A stretch of DNA of 64,000 bases. Origin: Pterobdella sp. o SKG-2022. Its lineage: Eukaryota; Annelida; Clitellata; Hirudinida; Piscicolidae. Both the position numbers and the translations under genes were made by a program. The stretch is from assembly GCA_964035795.1 (NCBI GenBank), contig OZ038323.1:11260109-11324108 (forward strand). Direction: 5' to 3'. Below, in pieces: positions 1 to 12,399 of the stretch. Position 1 is the first letter of the stretch. Every line of letters starts with the position of its first letter. The notes below the pieces were generated by a model. That model was not told the origin of the DNA, searched no databases, and saw only the letters and a program-made list of their open reading frames with translations.

Positions 1-15
1 TATTATTATTATTTG

Positions 16-49
<34 letters not shown>

Positions 50-1157
50 GTTATTAATTTGATTAATAACAACAACAAAACTCATAGTTACAACGAAAAC
101 GGTAACAATACCAAAAACTGCATGGGTAGCCATATTAAAATCATAATATGATACAACTAATATGTGAATCTCTTATTCATGGGAGAAGTATGAGCCTCTC
201 GTGACCAATCCTTCACCTCATCTCTCTGCTGCGGAAATCATACTATTAATTAAAATTTCATAGTACTTACTCTTTTTGTTATTGATGTTGTTATTTTTGA
301 CGTTTTTGTTGTTTTTTTTATTGATAATGCTTTTTTTTGTTTTAGTAAAAATAAACAATAAATCATTTGGTTTTTAAGGATCCAGGAATGAAAAGAATGA
401 GTTCAAGCCATGTTCTGAAGTAGCCCACGAAAACAATAATATTAGCAACACTCAGCAATGAAAATGGTCATTAAAGAATAGGGATAAGAAAAAATTATAA
501 TTTATTTAGAGAAAAAAAAATAATGCTAATAATATTATTGATGGTTTATTCAGTAGCATTATTCATTTTATAAATGGTTCAAACTGATGAGCAGCTCGAA
601 ACTATGTTATTATTTCTATTATTATTATGCTTTTTTTATTTTATTATCATCTTATGGTTAAGTATTGGTATTATTAACAATAACACCAAACTTATTTGAT
701 TATTTTTATTATTATTAGTATTATTGTCTTTGCTATTGGTATTATTGCTTTTGTTATTCTTCTTATTCTCCAGAACTTAGCTCCCAATTGGTGATTCATA
801 TGCTTTGCGATTTAATATCAAGTTTAATCTCTCAAAATAATAATTCAATTATATTCAACATTTATATTAAATATTGCTGAAAAATGGAAATAATATCATA
901 ATAAATAAAAATCAATAAAAAAAATAAGTATGTCAGAAAGCTGGATAGATAATTATGAAATAGTGCTGGAAATATGGAAATAATGATAAAATAATAATAA
1001 AAATCAAAATAAAAATAATAATAATAATAAAAAAAATAATAAAAATAAGAATGAAAAAAAATAATAAAAATAAAAATAAGAATAAGAATAAAAATAATAA
1101 TAAAATTAAAAATAATAATAATAAAAAATCAAAATAAAAAAAACAAGAGTGACTATG
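1..1157. other. Non-coding AT-rich flank with TTA/AAT repeats
   Basis: A (TTA)n tract occupies about 1-50. The remainder is AT-rich, with (AAT/AAAAT)n runs around 990-1135. Open frames here are homopolymer-like (Phe/Leu/Ile runs) and carry no recognisable protein. I see no exon. Confidence 0.7.
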
Positions 1158-1333
1158 TCGGCCCCTATAGCTCAATGGTTGAGCGTTAGACTAATTATCC
1201 AAAATACCGGGTTCGATCCCGCGTGGATCTACTATTAGCACATTGTTCTACAGTGTGTTTTCGCTACATTAAATTTGTAGCAAGCGTTTTGATCTATGGT
1301 GAAAAGCGCTTTATAAATACTGCATTACATTAC
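1158..1333 (+). mobile_element. tRNA-derived SINE, copy 1
   Basis: The 5' part is tRNA-like. An A-box-type TAGCTCAATGG lies near 1168 and a B-box-type GGTTCGATCCC near 1210, the spacing of an internal Pol III promoter. The tRNA-unrelated body follows and ends in AAAGCGCTTTATAAATACTGCATTACATT-type sequence. Two more copies in this window (12227-12399 on the minus strand and 34641-34814) share the whole length, which defines a family rather than a single tRNA gene. No intact cloverleaf is claimed. Confidence 0.85.
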
Positions 1334-2559
1334 GAGTATTGAGTTTAACGGTTATTAAGTTGGATACTACATAAAACTAATGGCCTTATTACATAAAATT
1401 CCTGCCAAGAATAACGATAATAGTAAAATACTTTATTTATTTGTTTTAGTATTGTTTTTTTATAATTTAAATATTGTTAAATCCATAACAAAAAATAATA
1501 TTTTCTATCGATTTCCTTAGTATTATTATCATTAGCCCATCCATCATCATTAGCCAATAATATAATAATTACTATTTTATTTATTAAATAATATTTTTTA
1601 TTGGATATCACTTTTATCGTTTCAATTCTATGACGCCTCACAAAACAAATAAATCTTCAAATGGCGTTTGCATGGTTGGTGTTGCCACCAGAAAGCTTCA
1701 TGCATTTAAATATAAACCCCTAACAATGTTTCTTCATTTGGTCCTTCAAGACACGCTCTACGAATCGAAATAAAAATTAAAGAATAATAATAAAAATAAT
1801 AAAAGTGCTAATAAGAAAAACAGTAAAAATAGAAAGAATAAAGGAATAATAAACATAACAACAATAATACTGATAATAATAAGATCCATAATAACAAAAA
1901 TAACAATAATAATAAACCTTGGGGATAACAGTGTTTGTGTTGTTGGCAGTCCATCTAACCACCCACCCCTCTTTCTGAGCGGAAGAAAAAATGGAAAAAT
2001 AATGAACTCATTATTTTTCTTATTGTTTTTTTTTGAATGGCGCTAATATTAGTGTCAGAATTCCGATAAAATTAAATTTTCTCACGGCCAATAATTCTAT
2101 TTTTTGTTTTCCATCAATAAAATGTTAAAATTAAAAATTTTAAAAAATTATTATTAAAACTATTTTTTTGTTTTTTTTATTAAAATTGTTTATTTATTTT
2201 AATTACCCCCTTTTTCAACAAAATGTCCACTTTTAGCGAAACTTTTATTTTTCCGGAATTATTTTCCTTGCTTATCAGTTTTGTTATAAGTTTTTCCATA
2301 TTGTCAACTATTTCCATCACTATTTTTATTTTTTTTTGATTATTGTTTTTATAAAAATTTTTTTGTTTTTATTGTTGTGAAGAAAATCCATTGGCAGACC
2401 AATCGATGCAGAGAACCACTACTGCCATGTCATAAGTGGTTGCATAATAACAATAATAAATATAATAATAAAAATAACACAAACAGAAAAAAAAAAATAA
2501 GTAATGCAAATATGGGGTTTCATAATATTAATTCCACCAACAACATGAGCAATAATAGT

Positions 2560-2578
2560 AATAATAATAATAATAATA

Positions 2579-2636
<58 letters not shown>

Positions 2637-2637
2637 C
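2560..2637. repeat. (AAT)n microsatellite
   Basis: Near-perfect AAT triplets with scattered AGT interruptions, flanked by AAAAAT-type degenerate repeats to about 2700. It creates spurious poly-Asn and poly-Ile frames on the two strands. Confidence 0.9.
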
Positions 2638-3342
2638 AATAAAAATAATAATAAACACAATAAAAATAATAATAAACACAATAAAAATAATATATGTAAA
2701 TAATAAAAATAAGATAAAATATAAACATTAGTGAAAATTTTTGTATGAGAAAAATAATTATGATAAACATGTTTATGCTCGAAAACAATAAAAATAATAA
2801 TATAAAAAATAATGGTGATAAATTAAAAGTTGGAAACAGTGAGAAAAAAACAAAAAACAAAAAAAAAACAAAAAAAACAAAAATAAAAAAAAAAACAAAC
2901 AAAAAACAAAAAAAACGCTTGCAAAAGACTCGTGTTATGAATTGGCATTCAAGACACATCGTGCTTTGGGGCTGTTAAAACTTTTCGAACAATAAAAATA
3001 AGAACAAATAATAATAGTTTTCACACTGACGAAAATAATAATAACAATAGTTTTAAAAATAATAATAACACTGATAAAAGCTTTTTTAATAATAATAATA
3101 ATAATATAAATAATAACAATAATAATAATATAAATAATAACAAAAACAACAACAATAATAATAATTATAATATTTATAATGATGTCGAAAAGCCAGTAAG
3201 CTATAAATAGCAGAGACTAAGTATCAATACAATATTAACATAAAAAATAAAAAAAAACAATAAAAATTTAATTATTAATAAAAAAAAACATAGCAACAAT
3301 ATTATAAACATATGAGTGGTATAGCATCATAATAAGAATAAG

Positions 3343-3794
3343 ATGAACAATAAGAATAAGATGAACAATAAGAATAAGATGAACAATAAGAATAAGATGA
3401 ACAATAAGAATAAGATGAACAATAAGAATAAGATGAACAATAAGAATAAGATGAACAATAAGAATAAGATGAACAATAAGAATAAGATGAACAATAAGAA
3501 TAAGATGAACAATAAGAATAAGATGAACAATAAGAATAAGATGAACAATAAGAATAAGATGAACAATAAGAATAAGATGAACAATAAGAATAAGATGAAC
3601 AATAAGAATAAGATGAACAATAAGAATAAGATGAACAATAAGAATAAGATGAACAATAAGAATAAGATGAACAATAAGAATAAGATGAACAATAAGAATA
3701 AGATGAACAATAAGAATAAGATGAACAATAAGAATAAGATGAACAATAAGAATAAGATGAACAATAAGAATAAGATGAACAATAAGAATAATAA
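3343..3794. repeat. 18-bp minisatellite, about 25 near-identical copies
   Basis: The unit ATGAACAATAAGAATAAG repeats about 25 times with essentially no divergence until the 3' end, where spacing changes to include an extra ATAAG. The unit is a multiple of three and stop-free in several frames, so it opens long frames on both strands (MNNKNK repeats forward; LILIVH- and SYSYCS-type repeats in reverse). There is no start context, splice context or flanking coding sequence, so I treat these frames as artefacts. Confidence 0.95.
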
Positions 3795-3937
3795 GAGATG
3801 AACAATAAGAATAATAAGAGATGAACAATAAGAATAATAACAACAACAAAAATAAAAAATAGAAAATTTGCGTGTTAATAGCTCCAATGCTGGTTCTATT
3901 TCAAAATGCCAAACTCCATCTCACTTGAGGTTATTGT

Positions 3938-4066
3938 TATTGTGCTTATTCTTATTTTTATTGTGCTTATTCTTATTGTTATTGTGCTTATTCTTATTGT
4001 TATTGTGCTTATTCTTATTGTTATTGTGCTTATTCTTATTGTTATTGTGCTTATTCTTAGTTTTAT
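3938..4066. repeat. 21-bp minisatellite, about 6 copies
   Basis: The unit GTGCTTATTCTTATTGTTATT is repeated with small drift. As with the 18-bp array upstream, the unit length is a multiple of three and yields spurious hydrophobic frames. Confidence 0.9.
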
Positions 4067-4377
4067 TGTTTTTATTTTTGTTATTGATATTAATATGGTT
4101 ATGACACAGATTGATATTGCATTTGTCACATGATTATTGAGTTTTATTATTGCTTTATTTTTTTGTTTTTATTATTATTATTCGTACTGTTTTTCATTAT
4201 TATTACTATTATTCTTTTTTGTTGTTTTTGAATTATTATTATTGTTGTTTTTATTGTGAAACACACGTCAGTCAAATCTAATTGATTTGCATTAAAAGTC
4301 TGCACACATCATGGCATGAGGGCTTCTCATTCGTTTTTATCTCAATTATTCTTTAACTAATAACAATATAATTTATT

Positions 4378-4588
<211 letters not shown>

Positions 4589-5763
4589 CTATTTCAATTC
4601 TTATTTTGGGGTTTTATTACTTTTTTTGAATTGGTATGTAATCAATTTGTTCACTTTTTTATAATTTCCTGATTTTTTTTATTATTTTTTTCAATAGCTT
4701 CTTTTTTTTATTATTTTTACATTTATTATTCTTATTGTTTGACCATCAATGATTTTATGTTATACAACATGAGATTAATTACCTTGTGTAGAAAGTAATT
4801 GCTTTTATGAATGGTATCAAGCAATTTTTGAGACTCGAAGAAGACATTGAAAAGAGTTCTGAACTGAAACAATTCATAGATGCAAAAGTGAGCTTTCATC
4901 GCCCATACATCGCTCAATTTTGGGTGTTTTATGACGAAATTTGATAATTTTTTTTGCCAAGTTAAATTATTAATATTATTTCTCCTTTTCGAAAACAACA
5001 ATGAAATATAACTTGAACCTTGTAATAACAAAAAATATCCACTCTGCTTTTAAACAAAAACAATTGTAAGGAACTCACTATGTGAAGATACAAAATAGGG
5101 AGCCATGCTTCTCAACATCCCATCTTCTCAGCTTCTTTAATGCTGTTAAAAGAATTCAACAAAAATGCCAATTTGAGTTTCAAAGATTACAACATTCAAC
5201 GATAGTCTCCAAACAGTATGACTTGGTCTTCAAAGCTTGTCAATTCAAACGAAATATCAAAAAATTCAAACAATAACTTTGGCGGGGTAATTAAACTCAA
5301 AAGTCTTAATATATGAACTTGTCACGTGTACATTTCCCCTTTTAAACCTTCTTCATTGGTCGCAGGAAACTGTGTAGTTCACTTTTATACACCAACCATT
5401 ATAATCTTTCTCATATAAGAACCACACACGCGCCTTATTTACTTAGATATTACAGCGTACAAATTTTTTTGATGTGCAAGATTGCATACATACATCTAGA
5501 CGAACACGCACACAAACATACACACACGCACAAACTCACTGTAGGTTTATAACAAGTATACTGAAAACTTATCATAATTATTTTGCTTCAGAACTTTCCT
5601 TAAAGATCTCGTGCAGTTTGTTCACGTACACCATACAAAATCTCCCACATACATATTTATGCATACACACTCAGAAAAACAAACACACACGCAACAGCAA
5701 AACATAAACACACAAATCAGAACTGGTGAGCGTTTGTATGCATTTGTGCAGTTACCACGTCTT

Positions 5764-5884
5764 ACTCATCATCATCATCATCACCCTCACCACCCTCATC
5801 ATCTTCATCATCATCACCCCCACCACCCTCATCATCATCACCCTCATCATCATCACCCTCACCACCATCATCATCATCATCCTC
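5764..5884. repeat. CAT/CAC triplet repeat
   Basis: Imperfect (CAT)n/(CAC)n tract with CCC interruptions. The +2 frame reads as poly-His with Pro. No adjoining domain or splice signal supports expression. Confidence 0.85.
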
Positions 5885-7637
5885 ATCGGTGTTATTCACC
5901 TTAATTTTTTTTATTTTCTTCCCACATCAACTTTTTCTTCTTCTTTCTCTCCATCTTATTCATCATCTTCTCCACTCTATTTTATATATTCATTACATCA
6001 TATTTATCATTTTATCCTCTGTTTATGACGTCAGTGCTCTTTTAATGTTCAAACCCTTCATCAGCCAACTTTCTCCCAAAAAATGTTTCTCATGTCGACA
6101 CAACTCGTCTCGAGGTTGTAGATATAACAAGGGCAGAATGATATAACAGTCAGTGTAAGGTACGCAGAATTGTATTCACAAGCATGTGACTAAGCAAGAA
6201 GATCAGACTGATATGACTGTCTGTGTGGGGTTCTGCAAAACTCCAAACCACTCACAAGCTGGTGACTGTAGAAATAATCTGCACTTTAACTGCCAATTAT
6301 TTTTCTTTTAATTTTTCCGCGATATCTTTTTATTCTTATGCTTTTCTTTTCTTCACCAGATTCCTCATTAATTCGGATCATCAAAACACAAACTGAGCAC
6401 TATCAAACCAATCCAGAGATTTTGTTTTTGGCTGACTTTTTCTATTTTTCAAGGCCATTCTCCATTTTCTTCATTTTAAAAATAATCTTCCATATCATTT
6501 ATTACAAGTTTCATCGCCCTCATTTTATAGATGTTATAAAATTTCGCAATCAAATATATATATATATATATATATAAACACACACTTTAAAACAAACTGC
6601 CCAACTTGGTAGGATTTTTAAAGCTAAAGTTCTCACCTTCAAATCACTTATTCAGAGGCAAATCTTCCGCATCGATTCGAATCTCAATTCAGCATCACAA
6701 TGAAGGTAAGTCATAACACACCACAATAACAATAATAATAACATTATTTTCTTTTTATTTTTTTATTATTGTTATTATTTTTTTTTTTGAGCATACGGCA
6801 GGCATTTGAAACGTGGTAATACACTTTCGTCAAGATACTAATAATTGAACTAGGTCAAAAATATTTTATTTTTAAATATGATTCGATTAAAAATCTCCAA
6901 AATTTAAGTTTCAATGCACCTTTGAAACATTGCATTTTCCAATGATTTCTCGCAGTTCTCCAACTAGTGTTTGGTCATTAAAATAAGCTTATTTGTGGTG
7001 TTGAGGTTCCCTTTCTTCGAGTTTTATTGAAGATTGTATTGGAATTTATCAATAATTTTTCTTGAATTTTATAAAGTTTATATTTTAAACCATTCGAATT
7101 TGTTCTTTCAATAAAACTCTTATTTCAACGTGGGAGGTTCAAGCATTTCGAATTTGTCATCTTATTTATATTTACTTCAAACAGAAAATATAATTCTAAG
7201 TTATAAGACATGATTTAAACGTCTCTGTAGCAAAGTTGTTTGTAAATTGTGCGCTATAACAATTTTAATTAAATAATAAGTATTATGATTAAAGCTCAAA
7301 TTTAGAGCTGTGTGTTTGTAATTCACATTGCCGATCGTCATTGATTTCAGCTTCTTATAAGTATTGGCGATGGGTTCCAAATATTTGTTGGGAGAGATTA
7401 TAAAAGATACAAACGAAAAAGATATAATATATTATTTTAAATGGAGAATAAGTGAAACTAGAGATAGGAAAATAAACTAAAGTGGGAATAGATTTTAGAA
7501 AGATAAATACAAAAGAAAACAGGCAAATATTTTTCAAGACCGAAAAAATCTAATAACATAAATATAGTTTAAATATGCAGTCAGTTATTGGTGGGAGAGT
7601 TGGGGGTGAAAGTTTTGAGTGTTGAGGAGATGAGAGT

Positions 7638-7682
7638 AGTTGTGGTGGTGGTGGTGGAGATGGTGGTGGTGGTGGTGGTAGG
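7638..7682. repeat. GGT-rich microsatellite
   Basis: (GGT)n with GAGAT interruption, embedded in a G/A-rich stretch from about 7600 to 7810. The reverse strand reads as a spurious Pro-rich frame. Confidence 0.8.
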
Positions 7683-8984
7683 AAGAATGGGGTGAGAATA
7701 ATGGTAAGAGTGACAGGGATGGTGAGATAATGCTGGTGGAGATGGGGATGGTAGAAAGATGTTGATAGAAGGTGAACGTAGGTGGTGGAAGTGGTGGTGA
7801 AAGTTATGGACAGATCGAAGCCCCGTGCTAATGAAGATGTCAATGAGATGGACTTATGTGTTTGGGATGTTTTTGCAATTTTATTTTGCTTGCAAATGAT
7901 TATATAAATAAATTTATTGATAAAAAGCTTTAATTTTTTGGCTACGTTTCTGGATTTTTATTAAAATGAATCATCACTTCCAGAAGATCTACAAATTATT
8001 GTACATTTTATATAAAAAATAATTAAAAATTAAATGGCCATTGAGCTAATTTATTCAATTTTATTATCAAATTTTTTCTTTTAAAAACAAATTAATCTAT
8101 TTTTTCCAAGTACATATTCGATTCAAAATACAAAATCATATCAAATCAATAAGTTCATTCATATATCTTTACATCTGTATGAATCTCTATAAAAAAACCT
8201 ATACACGACCCAATTTAATATCGCCTCCTCTGTTTATTGGCATTTTGGTCCAATGCTCGCAAGAAAAAGGCATTTGTTTTGAACGTTTTTGTCTTTTTAA
8301 CAAAATACATCAGACAGGAAGCAAAATTATTTTTGCTTCGAAACAATCTTCAGCTTTGCAGAGTGTGTTGTTTTTGTAGGTTTTAAAGAAATCCAGTTTT
8401 GTTTCATTTTGAAAAGAATTCATCAATTATAAAATTTTTGATTTTTGTATTGAAAGAGTTGGGCAAAACTGGAAGCTTACCATGAAATAAACAAAAATCT
8501 TTTTGAGGGTAGAACATTTCCAAATATCAATTAATATGACACAACTCAAATTTTGAACATTTTTTCGAAAATCTGAAGTTGTGCAAAACAATAACGAGTA
8601 TGCTTATAGTAACGTCAACTGCAAAAGCCTTTAAACGCCATGTTTTCCTTTATAGTATTCAAAGGTTCAAAAAGTGAATTCTACCAAATTAAACAAGTGA
8701 TCTTTCATTTCTGTTTGAACCATAAGTAGTATTGGAGACTTCAAAAAAGTCTTAACCTTATTTTTAAATATTTAAATGTCATTCGATAGGTGGCTACTTT
8801 CTTGAAGATAGCTGCGTTAAAAGCATATTCTTGCTCAATAGCTTGATGCAAACATAATGAATACCTGTCTTGAAGCAGCATTTGTGGGGCATGGAGGTTT
8901 GTAGAGGGTTATGGGAGGGATTTTATATTGGAGGAGGAAGGATGTCTCTTGTAGAGATTTACTTATAAAAACAAACTAAGAAAA

Positions 8985-9012
8985 ACACACATACACCACA
9001 CAAACACACACA

Positions 9013-9084
<72 letters not shown>

Positions 9085-9106
9085 AACACACATATACACA
9101 CAAACT
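8985..9106. repeat. (CA)n dinucleotide microsatellite
   Basis: A long CA run with a few CG and AA interruptions. A shorter (GT)n tract follows at about 9419-9450. The frames across it are low complexity. Confidence 0.9.
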
Positions 9107-9691
9107 CAAAAACGTACAAAGACAAGTGATGTCAACATGTTCATGTACAGACAACATTTGAGCTTCGAATATATGAATACGTAATCAGCTTAATTAAGTA
9201 TACATGATCTATTTATAAGAAATTTGCATATGATTGCATACATAATGGTCAAAAAATTGTTTCCATAATAAATATAAGTACGTGTGCTCCTTTTTGTCCC
9301 TGTGTCTGTTTGTGCGTGTACTTTCGTGTTTGGGTGCGTGTTTTTTATCTATTTTCACGAATATTTTTAAAAAATGCACGTGTGAATATTTGTCAATATT
9401 TTCTCATATTACCATGTATGTGTGTGTTTTTGTGTGTGTGTGTGTGTGCGTGTATGTACATGTGGCTTATAGAAAGCATGCAAGCAATGAAGGATGTGCG
9501 TGAAGGAAGCTGTGAACGTGAAGTGTACACACAAAAATAAACAAAAAACAATATATATACGTTTAAAGAGAGCATGATTCGAAAATAATTTAGACCGGAA
9601 GTGAAATAAGAATAATTTGTTGTTGGAAGATTCATAGTTTTTGGATTAAAAATTGTTCACTTTTTCAACATCAGGAGGACCAAGTACTCAG

Positions 9692-10991
9692 GTATGTATT
9701 GTTTTATTTTGTTTCTATTAATCTTAAAGTCCAATGAATAAACTTTTTATAATTCTTTAAAATATTCACAGTTTTTTTTTAAGCATATATTAATTTTAAT
9801 TCATGTCCATGCTATTCGGAGTTGTAGTAGAAATTCCTTCATTGGCAACCCCGTGGATACCACCTGATTATTTAAATAATAACTATAAGAAGCATGACTT
9901 CCATGTATTTTTATAAATGAGAAATGATTGTGGAAAACTAAAACAAATCTATTTTAATTCTGGATTCTTCCTTTTGTTGGGAATAATGTAAACCCTGACA
10001 ATAATCCATCAATTTCTTTTTTATATTATCACTATTTGGATTTAACTCTTTGTATATAATTGTTTAATATGATTATTTTTATGCAATTATTTGTATATAA
10101 TTATTCAGATATAAATTCAACATCATCATCATCACCTCTTCAATGGCACACAGTCATCACCTGATGGTGTGTCTAACTTGTCATGAAAACCAAGTCAATT
10201 AACTTCATTCGAAGCCATATTTTTGTGTGATAATTCCATGTTCAAATACTTCTGAAGTCCATGCCATTATTTGTTAAGCTCCTGTGTATCGTATCGTATC
10301 GTATTTTAATTAAACTTTGAAAACATCAATTGAGGATTCAGACATTTGTTTAAAAGAAAAGCTATAATTTTTGATAAGTATAGCCTTATCATAAAACATT
10401 AGTATTGTATTGTGCACTTCAACGTGAACTTTGAACCCGATGTAATTAATATTTCTCCCTAAAATTTATTATTTCTAATTTCGCATTTAATGAAGATTTT
10501 TTAAAAGTCGGAAAGCTTTGTGGACTTGTGAAAACAGTGAGCTTAGATGTTTTATTTCACAGGGTTATTCACTAATTCTACCATCCTGCTGTAACACGAT
10601 AAAAAAATCATTTTAAAAAAGCAAATTTATTTATTATAATTATGATTATTGTTATTTTTTCATTTCTTTTTTATATATCAATTAAGTATTGAAGTTACAA
10701 ATGCACCATCTTGAGACATGAGAATGATAGAGGTACATCATTGTGGCTGATGTATTTGAATGTAAGAGAGATTCGTTGTTAAGCATTTTTAATTCATTTA
10801 TTAGTATACAATTGTTTTGATTTATTACATGGTAGTAATTTTAGACCATTTAAATAACAACGTTTGTAATTGTCTAAACATTGGCTTTGTTAATATAACA
10901 AGAACAACAATAATATATTTAACAATGGTGACGGTTCTATTTAGAGTGATAATATGAAGAATAAAAATTATGAGTGATATATGCTGAAAAA
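9692..10991. other. AT-rich non-coding stretch
   Basis: No domain-like frame is visible. A short CGTAT tandem sits at about 10289-10303 and a CAT tract near 10121-10135. Confidence 0.6.
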
Positions 10992-11260
10992 TATTTAAAA
11001 ATTTTTGGAAATTACAGAAATACCTCCACCTCGTTTACCAATGGGTCGGTGAGAGTGCAAGACATGAAAGCCATGAGGCACAATGTCATATTTTGTGACA
11101 TTGTCTGCGTTTTCAGGAATCCAAGTTTCCGTCAAAGCAATAATGTCAAGTTTAAGAGAGAGAATAGTATTGAGTATAATAGAAGATTTACTACGAGTAG
11201 ACCTAGGATTGAGGAGAGCGATTTTAGTAGACAAAGGTACATTGTGGACTTTAGGATGAG
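10992..11260 (-). mobile_element. 5' fragment of a CR1/L2-type non-LTR retrotransposon (endonuclease N-terminus)
   Basis: The minus-strand frame reads through about 85 residues typical of the start of the APE-type endonuclease of CR1/L2-like LINEs. IALLNPRSTRSKS is followed by LDIIALTETWIPE (the LD-x-ALTETW core with the metal-binding Glu) and later GKRGGGISVI. The frame ends at a stop soon after KNF, and no reverse transcriptase follows. Upstream on the minus strand the frame is broken by a stop near 11270 and then enters an AAT repeat. It is a dead fragment of one element. Confidence 0.85.
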
Positions 11261-11335
11261 AGGCTGACCGTCATTCCCAAGCCGTACGTCCCATCTTGAG
11301 TCGCACTTGTTTTCTATAAAAGGAACAAGAGGAAT

Positions 11336-11520
11336 AATAATAATAATAATAATAATAAAATAATAATAATAATAATATGAATAAAAATAATAATAATATG
11401 AATAAAAATAATAATAATATGAATAAAAATAATAATAATATGAATAAAAATAATAATAATATGAATAAAAATAATAATAATATGAATAAAAATAATAATA
11501 ATAAAAATAATAAACTAATA
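11336..11520. repeat. (AAT)n followed by a 21-bp minisatellite
   Basis: AAT triplets run to about 11376. About six copies of ATGAATAAAAATAATAATAAT follow. They lie immediately upstream, in LINE orientation, of the retrotransposon fragment. Confidence 0.9.
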
Positions 11521-11625
11521 GAAACAATAAGGCAGCTCAGCATACAATGGATCATCAACAAGTGCACGCCTGCGTGCCCGTGCACTTTTGGCGCCATTTA
11601 TTATTTTTTTTATTATCTTAATGTT

Positions 11626-11730
11626 ATTATTTGCTTTATTGTTGTTATTATTGTTATTGTTGTTATTATTGTTATTTTTTTTATTGTTGTTATTGTTGTT
11701 ATTACTATTATTATTTTTATTATATGGCTA
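11626..11730. repeat. TTATTG/TTGTTA degenerate repeat
   Basis: T-rich imperfect triplet repeat that gives spurious Leu- or Val/Ile-rich frames in all three forward frames. Confidence 0.8.
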
Positions 11731-11947
11731 TCAGTGTTTTATTTTTATTATTGTATCCAGAATTTTTATTCAATTGTTGTGTTTTAAGTTCTCATCATGC
11801 TATCCTCTTATTTATGCTTCTTATCCATATCATCATTATCATAACCACCCCCACCTTCCATTGAATATTCTTATTATTACCAAAAAATCTAAAAGTGTTG
11901 CCAACACACAATCTCACGTGACCGTGTTAAGGACCATCATATCTAAG

Positions 11948-12110
11948 CCTATGTAAATTTTCAGAAGAATATGTAAATGTAAATTTACATAAGGATATGT
12001 AAATTTAAACTTAAATGAGGTTATTTACATGCAAATTTACATTTGTTTATGTAAATGTGAAGTAGCAAAAAATTACGTAAGCCTACATAGGATTTCGTAA
12101 ATGTAAAACT
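11948..12110. repeat. Cluster of TGTAAAT/ATTTACA motifs beside SINE copy 2
   Basis: TGTAAAT or its complement recurs at least seven times, including the palindromic ATGTAAATTTACAT-type block near 11977-11990 and again near 12486. The motif cluster continues on the far side of the SINE (12430-12500), so the SINE appears to have inserted into an older degenerate repeat. Confidence 0.65.
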
Positions 12111-12226
12111 AAATAGCAAATCTATGGAGCCATCCATCCATCTAAGAAATTTAATTTTGTACAGAAAACTAATTGAATTTTTACTCCTGGATAAAACTAA
12201 ATTAAAATGTGTTTAAAGTTACTGCA

Positions 12227-12399
12227 AATGTAATGCAGTATTTATAAAGCGCTTTTCCTTATAGATCAAAGCGCTTGCTTCAAATTTAATGTAGCGAAAA
12301 CGCACTGTAGAACAGGTGCTAATTGTCGGCCCACGGGGGATCGAACCCGGTATTTTAGACATTAGTCTAACGCTCAACCATTGAGCTATAAGGGCTGAC
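12227..12399 (-). mobile_element. tRNA-derived SINE, copy 2
   Basis: Read on the minus strand it matches copy 1 along its whole length: TAGCTCAATGGTTGAGCG, then GGTTCGATCCC, then a body ending AAAGCGCTTTATAAATACTG. It is nearer in sequence to copy 1 than to copy 3 in the tRNA part. Its body shares GCACCTGTTC and ATAAGGAAAAGCG with copy 3. Confidence 0.85.

Larger units (their letters stand above)
6700..9691 (+). other. Possible short 5' exons of the MyTH4-FERM gene
   Basis: Two tiny candidate exons fit together. ATGAAG at 6700-6705 is followed directly by the strong donor GTAAGT. A 17-nt segment at 9675-9691 lies between an acceptor (ATCAG) and a donor (GTATGT). Joined to an acceptor at 15116 they read M-K-E-D-Q-V-L-S-S-K-E-K in phase with the long frame at 15115, giving a coherent charged N-terminus. 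Introns would be about 3.0 and 5.4 kb, long compared with those downstream. If correct, the protein starts here and has no motor domain. Segments this short can occur by chance. The intervening DNA is AT-rich with GGT, CA and GT microsatellites and no other visible exon. Confidence 0.3.

Noticed and set aside
3268..3887. Long repetitive open frames on both strands (LILIVH, SYSYCS and MNNKNK repeats)
   Set aside because: They are translations of the 18-bp minisatellite in different frames, without splice or domain context.
4732..5276. Frames of 99 aa (minus) and 64 aa (plus) with normal composition, the former faintly like an ISL3-type transposase helix
   Set aside because: The resemblance is too weak to claim, with no catalytic motif and no terminal repeats visible.
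7550..7843. Proline-rich minus-strand frame
   Set aside because: It is the reverse translation of a GGT/GGA microsatellite.
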